Source: Linanthus parryae
Taxonomy: Eukaryota; Streptophyta; Magnoliopsida; Ericales; Polemoniaceae
NCBI GenBank assembly: GCA_023055425.1
Contig: JALGPY010000004.1
Location: forward strand, 59,233,718-59,297,717
Length of the DNA stretch: 64,000 nucleotides
Direction: 5' to 3'
Numbering within the stretch: the stretch's first letter is position 1; every line of letters begins with the position of its first letter. The notes beneath the pieces were generated by a model. That model saw only the letters and a program-made list of their open reading frames with translations, was not told the DNA's origin and searched no databases. Below are positions 56,750-64,000 of the stretch, one piece after another. A program made the position numbers and the translations under genes.

Positions 56750-57338
56750 ATGGTCAAACACTTCGATACTTTCTCCATTATCTTCCTATTTATTCTAGTG
56801 TCCTTGTCCATTGTTGGGTTGGCTGCAAGGCCAACATCCTTAGACGATAATTTAATAACGCAAGTTTGCTCCAAAACATCAAATGTAACTTTTTGCAACT
56901 ATCTTTTTACAAAGTGTACCTGGATGAGAGAAAGCTGATCTTAAAGGTCTTGGTTTTATTGCAATCCGAAGAATGTCAAGTGATGCCACAATAATTCGTA
57001 GGATGATCCTGGGTGCGGCGGATCAATTAACAGATCCAATACTTAAAGACCGATATAAAGCATGTGTCGGAAACTATGACGACTCAATTTCATCACTGAC
57101 TGAAGCCAAACAAGCTTTGACTGATGGAGATTATCAAACGCACAAGATGAAGGCGTCAGCAGCATCAGACGGGGCAACTACGTGTGATAGTAAATTTCAT
57201 GAGCCGCCACCAGAGATGCCTAGTACTAAACTTGCCAATCTGATTTTCAATGCTGGATGCAATATAAGTTTTGTTATTGCTGAGGAATTATTAGGTGAAA
57301 AATTAAAGTTGTTGTGTAACATCTTGCCATCTTTATAA
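56750..57338 (+). pseudogene. Pectin methylesterase/invertase inhibitor, frameshifted
   Basis: Plant PMEI/invertase-inhibitor family: small secreted four-helix proteins that bind pectin methylesterase or acid invertase in the cell wall or vacuole. The start ATG at 56750 gives a signal peptide (MVKHFDTFSIIFLFILVSLS, cleaved around GLAA). Then comes the alpha-hairpin with the first disulphide pair (VCSKTSNVTFC). At about 56925-56935 the frame shifts by one base: the first frame ends at TGA (56936-56938), while the next continues ADLKGLGFIAIRRMSSDAT, YKACVGNYDDSISSL, the family's CxxxYDDA-like helix, and TTCDSKF (the later Cys). The total of about 195 codons fits the family. The exon is single, without introns, as usual. 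One base apart from intact; a sequencing error is possible. The C-terminal helix is unusual in having an extra Cys near NAGCNISF. Confidence 0.8.
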
Positions 57339-58096
57339 AGTTAACTGAAATAATAGCAATGTATCATTCTTGTTTTCCAGATTTTAAACATCTTTCTAAT
57401 TTGATCGTCTTCATCAAGAGCATCTTTTCAGTGTAGCCTAGCTCTGCTATAAGAACCTATTACTTTCTGCAGAGGTAGCGAACTGTCATATATAACTCTT
57501 ATAGTCACAAAATAGTTATTACACTTAAATGTTGCCGTCACACATCGTTGTAAATGGAAGTAAGACATAAAATGTGATTTTCTAAAAAGAAAGCATTAAA
57601 TCACATCCTCTTCGTGTAAATCACGAGGCATACATATTTTTAGTAATGAAACTTCGTCTCCTTGCATAGAATTCATAATTAAACCCTCTCTACAGGACAT
57701 GTGGGTTTAGGCAGCGGTCTCATTGGCAGCAGTTTCCACAAACCGTGGCTACATGTAACATCTACCATCGTTTTTATAGAAACTGCTTGTACATTCCATG
57801 ACCGCTGGTACATGTTGGAACCTATGCCAGTAGCTTTAGAAGAAACTGTTAGGAATGTCGCATAGCAGCTATCACGAGAGTTCAAACCCCCGGTGTTGGC
57901 ACTGCAGTGCTACTGTTTTTGTTGAAACTACTAATACGGTTTTAGTAAATTTATAAATCATAAAATCAAGAGTGAAATCATCATGATACTATGGGCTTTT
58001 AATATTCATATATGATTCTTTTATCATTTGTAAATTAATAATGATTTAGACATTATTACGGTTTTCGAGATATATATTATGGACATGCTTCTCTTT
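57339..58096. other. Spacer with possible DNA-transposon end
   Basis: 57680-57900 has imperfect repeats such as CCGTGGCTACATGT and CCGCTGGTACATGT and AGTTTC/GAAACT pairs, with a palindrome GCACTGCAGTGC near 57900. These could be subterminal repeats of a DNA transposon, but no terminus or transposase supports it. Nothing else is seen. Confidence 0.25.
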
Positions 58097-58296
58097 TACC
58101 AATCTACCCACATACTAGTCTATAGTTGATCGTCCTGTTGATCAATATAATAGACTAGGGATATTTAAGATAAACAACACATTGTAATCTGATGACTTCA
58201 TTATATTAAATATCTCCATATGTAATAGATAGATTATTATAGCAAAAAAAATGTTCATACTAAATAATATTGCCTCTAGGGAATCCATTCCTAACA
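58097..58296 (-). repeat. LTR piece 1 (truncated)
   Basis: First 200 bp of the LTR, minus-strand start TGTTAGGAATGG; left edge broken within the ACCAATCTACCC segment. Confidence 0.85.
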
Positions 58297-59410
58297 GTCT
58301 CCCACTTGCACTAGAGCCAATCTGGTGCATCTCTTATTCCAATCGATCTAGTGTTCCCTTCATGCAGCGCTGAACAAGCAGCAGCGTGAGAGGGTCTGAC
58401 AGATTCTCATCAGTAAGAATCTTGCATATCCTCACATCTCTCTATCGATGATATCTCGAATAAGATGGAATTTCCTAAGCATGTGTTTGGATTTCGGGTG
58501 TGACCTGGGTTCCTTTGATTGTCCGATCGCTCATGTGTTGTCACAATAAAACTCTATTGGATCCACAATGCTAGGAAACAAACCAAGGTCAGTAATGAAC
58601 TTCCTAATCCAAACAGATTCCTTTTCTGCGCCCCTCGCAGTAATGTACTCAGCCTCAGTTGTCGAATCTGCAAGCGTCTCTTGCTTGGAACTCTTCCAGC
58701 TCACAGCTTCTCCATTGAGGCAATACACAAATCCTGACTGCGATCTGAAATCATCTTTCTCGGTTTTGAAGCTTGCATTCGTGTAACACCTTACACGCAA
58801 CTCTTCCTCCCCTCCATAAATAAAGAACGCATCCTTAGATCTTCTCAAGTACTTTAGGATGTTCTTGACCGCTATCCAGTGACTCTTACCCTGATTAGAC
58901 TGATATCTGCTTGTCATACTCAACGCGTATGACACATCCGGTCTAGTACACAACATGGCATACATGATGGACCCTATATCCGAAGAATAGGGGACCCGAA
59001 TAATGCAATCCTTCTCAATCTCATTGGAGGGAAAATCATTATTCAAAAGAGTGAATCCATGTGTCATGGGCAAGAATCCCTACTTTGAATCTTGCATGTT
59101 GAACCGATTGAAGACCTTTTGTATATATGTACTTTGACTTAAGCCTAGCAGGTTCATCGATCTATCTCTATAGATATTGGTACCAAGTATATAAGCTGCA
59201 TCTCCTAAGTCTTTCATTGAGAAACACTTTCCTAGCCAATCCTTCACAGATTGCAGCATAGGAACGTCGTTTCCAATGAGTAGTATGTCATCCACATACA
59301 AGACCATAAATACAACAGAGCTCCCACTAACCTTTTTGTAAACAGAAGATTCATCTTCTTTCTTGACGAATTCAAACACTTTAACCGCTTCGTCAAAACG
59401 TCGATTCCAA
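58297..59410 (-). pseudogene. pol: RT/RNase H fragment, unit 1
   Basis: The RT C-terminal half starts at WNRRFDEAVK. YVDDILLIGND is intact, then LGKCFSMKDLGDAAYILG. After MQDSK comes an in-frame TAG (about 59077), then the RNase H part: RPDVSYALSM, CYTNASF (the family's catalytic Asp in YTDASF is Asn), KQETLADSTTEAEYI (Glu kept) and YCDN (Asp kept), ended by TGA at 58531. The polypurine tract GCAAGTGGGAGAC is at 58309-58297. The open frame extends upstream into the LTR (to 59517), making a fused ORF of 145 codons. Without gag, protease or integrase it cannot act alone. Confidence 0.85.
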
Positions 59411-60136
59411 CAATGTGACAAACTTCGTGACCAATGTTTCCGTATTTTATTATCCATTTGTCTCCATATCCGGATTGGACACGAGACATACAAGTCACAC
59501 TTGTATATCCAATCCATAGTTTCTCGATCCTAGAAATAATCTTACCTATGTAGATGACATCAAATCATATATTGATTTATCTGAGTCTGGACAAACATTC
59601 TATGGCACTACCCCTCGAGTGGCCGCGGATACTTGCTCCTGTTATGTGGGAGGGACAAATACTCTCTACATTACTACCATCTCTAAGCTTGCTTTCTATC
59701 ATGGCCGATGACTACCTTTATAATTATCCGGTTAAGGCGCAACGTTTGATAATATCAAAGCATGATATTTCACAACTAGAGTATATATTGACTTCAAGTA
59801 TAAGGACGACAATACCATTGTCACTACGAGAAGCACTTTTGACTTTACATAAGTTGTCTGTAGCGTTCTCGTTTTGGGTCAATCCAGTATGCCATTACCC
59901 TTAATGCATTCCCATGTGATAGACTTGATATCCCCATACCAATCTACCCACATACTAGTCTATAGTTGATCGTCCTGTTGATCAATATAATAGACTAGGG
60001 ATATTTAAGATAAACAACACATTGTAATCTGATGACTTCATTATATTAAATATCTCCATATGTAATAGATAGATTATTATAGCAAAAAAAAAGTTCATAC
60101 TAAATAATATTGCCTCTAGGGAATCTATTCCTAACA
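59411..60136 (-). repeat. LTR piece 2
   Basis: About 726 bp from LTR start (60136) to the join with RT at 59411. It matches the first about 700 bp of the LTR of element D and ends inside the LTR, not at an LTR edge. Confidence 0.88.
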
Positions 60137-61250
60137 GTCTCCCACTTGCACTAGAGCCAATCTGGTGCATCTCTTATGCCAATCGATCTAGTGTTTCCTT
60201 CATGCAGCGCTGAACAAGCAGCAGCGTGAGAGGATCTGACAGATTCTCATCAGTAAGAATCTTGCATATCCTCACATCTCTCTATTGATGATATCTCGAA
60301 TAAGATGGAATTTCCTAAGCACGTGTTTGGATTTCGGGTGTGACCTGGGTTCCTTTGATTGTCCGATCGCACATGTGTTGTCACAATAAAACACTATTGT
60401 ATCCACAATGCTAGGAAACACACCAAGGTCAGTAATGAACTTCCTAATCCAAACAGATTCCTTTTCTGCGCCCCTCGCAGTAATGTACTCAGCCTAAGTT
60501 GTCGAATCTGCAAGCGTCTCTTGCTTGGAACTCTTCCAGCTCACAGCTTCTCCATTGAGGCAATACACAAATCCTGACTGCGATCTGAAATCATCTTTCT
60601 CGGTTTTGAAGCTTGCATTCGTGTAACACCTTACACGCAACACTTCCTCCCCTCCATAAATAAAGAACGCATCCTTAGCTCTTCTCAAGTACTTTAGGAT
60701 GTTCTTGACCGCTATCCAGTGACTCTTACCCGGATTAGACTGATTTCTGCTTGTCATGCTCAACGTGTATGACACATCCGGTCTAGTACACAACATGTCA
60801 TACATGATGGACCCTATATCCGAAGAATAGGGGACCCGACTAATGCAATCCTTCTCAATCTCATTGGAGGGAAAATCATTATTCGAAAGAGTGAATCCAT
60901 GTGACATGGGCAAGAATCCCTACTTTGAATCTTGCATGTTGAACCGATTAAAGACCTTGTGTATATATGTACTTTGACTTAAGCCTAGCAGGTTCCTCGA
61001 TCTATCTCTATAGATATTGGTACCAAGTATATAAGCTGCATCTCCTAAGTCTTTCATTGAGAAACACTTTCCTAGCCAATCCTTCACAGATTGCAGCATA
61101 GGAACGTCGTTTCCAATGAGTAGTATGTCATCCACATACAAGACCATAAATACAACAGAGCTCCCACTAACCTTTTTGTAAACAGAAGATTCATATTCTT
61201 TCTTGATGAATTCAAACACTTTAACCGCTTCGTCAAAACGTCGATTCCAA
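60137..61250 (-). pseudogene. pol: RT/RNase H fragment, unit 2
   Basis: Same content as unit 1, with the same TAG after MQDSK and the same YTNASF change. An extra stop replaces E in TEAEY (STT then TAG at about 60494), so the RNase H frame is shorter. YVDD is intact. The LTR-RT fused ORF (60920-61348, 142 codons) lacks three residues present in unit 1 (YVS) through a 9-bp gap. Confidence 0.85.
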
Positions 61251-61967
61251 CAATGTGACAAACTTTGTGACCAATGTTTCCGTATTGTATTATCCATTTG
61301 TCTCCATATCCGGATTGGACACAAGTCACACTTGTATATCCAATCCATAGTTTCTCGATCCTAGCAATAATCTTATCTATGTAGATGACATCAAATCATA
61401 TATTGATTTATCTGAGTCTGGACAAACATTCTATGGCACTACCCCTCGATTGGCCGCGGATACTTGCTCATGTTATGTGGGAGGGACAAATCCTCTATAC
61501 ATTACTACAATCTCTAAGCTTGCTTTCTATCATGGCCGATGACTACCTTTATATTTATCCGGTTAAGGCGCAACGTTTGATAATATCAAAGCATGATATT
61601 TCACAACTAGAGTATATATTGACTTCAAGTATAAGGACCACAATATCATTGTCACTACGAGAAGCACTTTTGACTTTACATAAGTTGTCTGTAGCGTTCT
61701 CGTTTTGGGTCAATCCAGTATGCCATTACCCTTAATGCATTCCCATGTGCTAGACTTGATATCCCCATACCAATCTACCCACATACTAGTCTATAGTTGA
61801 TCGTCCTGTTGATCAATATAATAGACTAGGGATATTTAAGATAAACAACACATTGTAATCTGATGACTTCATTATATTAAATATCTCCATATGTAATAGA
61901 TAGATTATTATAGCAAAAAAAAATTTCATACTAAATAATATTGCCTCTAGGGAATCTATTCCTAACA
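61251..61967 (-). repeat. LTR piece 3
   Basis: About 717 bp, nearly identical to piece 2. Confidence 0.88.
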
Positions 61968-63081
61968 GTCTCCCACTTGCACTAGAGCCAATCTGGTGCA
62001 TCTCTTATGCCAATTGATCTAGTGTTCCCTTCATGCAGCGCTGAACAAGCAGCAGCGTGAGAGGATCTGACAGATTCTCATCAGTAAGAATCTTGCATAT
62101 CCTCACATCTCTCTATCGATGATATCTCGAATAAGATGGAATTTCCTAAGCACGTGTTTGGATTTCGGGTGTGACCTGGGTTCCTTTGATTGTCCGATCG
62201 CTCATGTGTTGTCACAATAAAACTCTATTGGATCCACAATGCTAGGAAACACACCAAGGTCAGTAATGAACTTCCTAATCCAAAAAGATTCCTTTTCTGC
62301 GCCCCTTGCAGTAATGTACTCAGCCTCGTTTGTCGAATCTGCAAGCGTCTCTTGCTTGGAACTCTTCAAGCTCACAGCTTCACCATTGAGGCAATACACA
62401 AATCCTGACTGCGATCTGAAATCATCTTTCTCGGTTTTGAAGCTTGCATTCGTGTAACACCTTACACGCAACTCTTCCTCCCCTCCATAAATAAAGAACG
62501 CATCCTTAGCTCTTCTCAAGTACTTTAGGATGTTCTTGACCGCTATCCAGTGACTCTTACCCGGATTAGACTGATATCTGCTTGTCATACTCAACGCGTA
62601 TGACACATCCGGTCTAGTACACAACATGGCATACATGATGGACCCTATATCCGAAGAATAGGGGACCCGACTAATGCAATCCTTCTCCATCTCATTGGAG
62701 AGAAAATCATTATTCAAAAGAGTGAATCCATGTGACATGGGCAAGAATCCCTACTTTGAATCTTGCATGTTGAACCGATTAAAGACCTTGTGTATATATG
62801 TACTTTGACTTAAGCCTAGCAGGTTCCTCGATCTATCTCTATAGATATTGGTACCAAGTATATAAGCTGCATCTCCTAAGTCTTTCATTGAGAAACACTT
62901 TCCTAGCCAATCCTTCACAGATTGCAGCATAGGAACGTCGTTTCCAATGAGTAGTATGTCATCCACATACAAGACCATAAATACAACAGAGCTCCCACTA
63001 ACCTTTTTGTAAACAGAAGATTCATCTTCTTTCTTGATGAATTCAAACACTTTAACCGCTTCGTCAAAACGTCGATTCCAA
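61968..63081 (-). pseudogene. pol: RT/RNase H fragment, unit 3
   Basis: Same content; YVDD intact, TAG after MQDSK, CYTNASF and TGA after YCDNT shared with unit 1. The RNase H frame (62744-62202) is open as in unit 1. Private changes include SLKSSK for SWKSSK. The fused LTR-RT ORF is 62751-63188 (145 codons). Confidence 0.85.
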
Positions 63082-63802
63082 CAATGTGACAAACTTTGTG
63101 ACCAATGTTTCCGTATTGTATTATCCATTTGTCTCCATATTTGGATTGGACACGAGACATACAAGTCACGCTTGTATATCCAATCCATAGTTTCTCGATC
63201 CTAGCAATAATCTTATCTATGAAGATGACGTCAAATCATATATTGATTTATCTGAGTCTGGAGAAACATTCTATGGCACTACCCCTCGAGTGGCCGCGGA
63301 TACTTGCTCCTGTTATGTGGGAGGGACAAATCCTCTCTACATCACTACCATCTCTAAGCTCGCTTCCTATCATGCCTGATGACTACCTTTATAGTTACCC
63401 GGTTAAGTCGCAACGTTTGATAATATCAAAGCATGTTATTTCACAAGTAGAGTATTTACTAACTTCAAGTCTAAGTACCACAATACCATTGTCACTACGA
63501 GAAACACTTGTGACTTTACATAACTTGTATGTAGCCTTCTAATTGTGGGTCAATCCAGTATGCCATTACCCCTAATGCATACCCATGTGCTAGACTAGAT
63601 ATCCCAACATCAATCTACCCACATACTTGTCTATAGTCTATCGTCCTGTTAATCAATGTAATTGACTATGGATATTTAAAATAAACAACACATTGTAATC
63701 TAAGGACTTCATTATATATCTCCACAAATAATACAATGATTATTCTATCCAAAGCAATGTTCATACTAAATAAGATTGCCTCTAGGGCATCTATTCCTGA
63801 CA
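63082..63802 (-). repeat. LTR piece 4 (right end of array)
   Basis: About 721 bp, LTR start TGTCAGGAATAG at 63802. It is visibly more diverged from pieces 2 and 3 toward its outer end (63360-63802), as expected for an edge unit that escaped homogenisation. Confidence 0.85.
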
Positions 63803-64000
63803 CAAAAAACGCTGTAAATTAAATTTATAATGGTACACATTTGCACAACCCCCTTATCCGGCTCGGACAATACCGGGAGGGAGATGCTAAAAGAATCGAC
63901 GGACATCGAAAGCATAAACTCCATATATATTACAATACTATTAGACATTACACAGCGTCTCTTACATGCGTCATTAAGTACTAATTTAATATACCTAAAT
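63803..64000. other. Flank right of the array
   Basis: No feature recognised; no polypurine tract or RT follows the LTR start here. Confidence 0.5.

Larger units (their letters stand above)
58097..63802 (-). mobile_element. Three-unit tandem array of Tork RT/RNase H plus partial LTR
   Basis: Head-to-tail array on the minus strand. LTR starts (CTAACA/CTGACA on plus) lie at 58296, 60136, 61967 and 63802, giving periods of 1840, 1831 and 1835 bp. Each unit has about 720 bp of LTR start, joined at a TTGGAATCGACG point to RT residues WNRRFDEAVK, then RNase H, polypurine tract and the next LTR. Units 1-3 are nearly identical by eye. The left LTR is cut at about 58097. No gag, protease or integrase. 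Confidence 0.93.

Noticed and set aside
58519..58786. Plus-strand ORFs repeated in each array unit
   Set aside because: Antisense shadows of the RNase H frame; repeated only because the array repeats.
58097..63802. CRISPR-like or satellite reading of regular repeats
   Set aside because: Repeat units are 1.83 kb retrotransposon fragments without spacers; plant context.

Overview
The window is intergenic DNA of a flowering plant, most likely a eudicot. It is AT-rich and packed with nested LTR retrotransposons of plant-specific lineages: Sirevirus/Maximus-like and Tork/Angela-like Ty1/copia, and Athila/Tat-like and Tekay-like Ty3/gypsy. The single recognisable host gene is a broken plant pectin methylesterase/invertase inhibitor. 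I saw no prokaryotic gene organisation, tRNA, rRNA or CRISPR array, and I cannot name the species.

Layout. 1-1618: candidate Helitron 3' end, the rest of the element lying off-window. 1619-4125: gag and 5' LTR of an Athila-like element (E, minus). 4126-12870: Sirevirus-like copia (A, minus) with 5' LTR, gag, pol and an extra third ORF. 12871-16924: 5' leader and long LTR of a Tekay-like gypsy element (F, minus). 16925-17584 and 25139-27528: two halves of a second Sirevirus-like copia (B, minus), split by an Athila-like element (G, 17585-25138, minus) with a 5-bp CATAT target duplication. 27529-34129: Tork/Angela-like copia (D, plus) lacking its 5' LTR. 34130-35655 and 45541-46335: an unassigned hairpin-rich locus, split by a full-length Sirevirus-like copia (C, 35656-45540, minus) with a GTGGG target duplication. 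46336-47061: CACTA-like tract and a Tork LTR end. 47400-50282: 3' end of Athila-like element I (plus). 50950-54670: 3' end of Athila-like element H (minus). 54700-56640: LTR remnant and AT-rich DNA. 56750-57338: the inhibitor pseudogene. 58097-63802: a head-to-tail array of three about 1.84-kb units, each a Tork RT/RNase H piece joined to a partial LTR.

The junctions suggest an order of events: B is oldest; F entered B, A entered F, E entered A and the Helitron entered E; G separately entered B. Every polyprotein shows stops, frameshifts or lost catalytic residues, so none of the elements looks autonomous now.

The most interesting signals are three related fold-backs at 34744-35546 that share a loop but have different, self-complementary arms (two of them sit about 100 nt downstream of minus-strand TATA boxes); the three-unit RT/RNase H/LTR array; and two families of short palindromes, one at matching places in different Athila-like LTRs and one scattered through both LTRs and coding sequence of the Sirevirus-like elements. 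All similarity statements come from reading by eye, without database searches.
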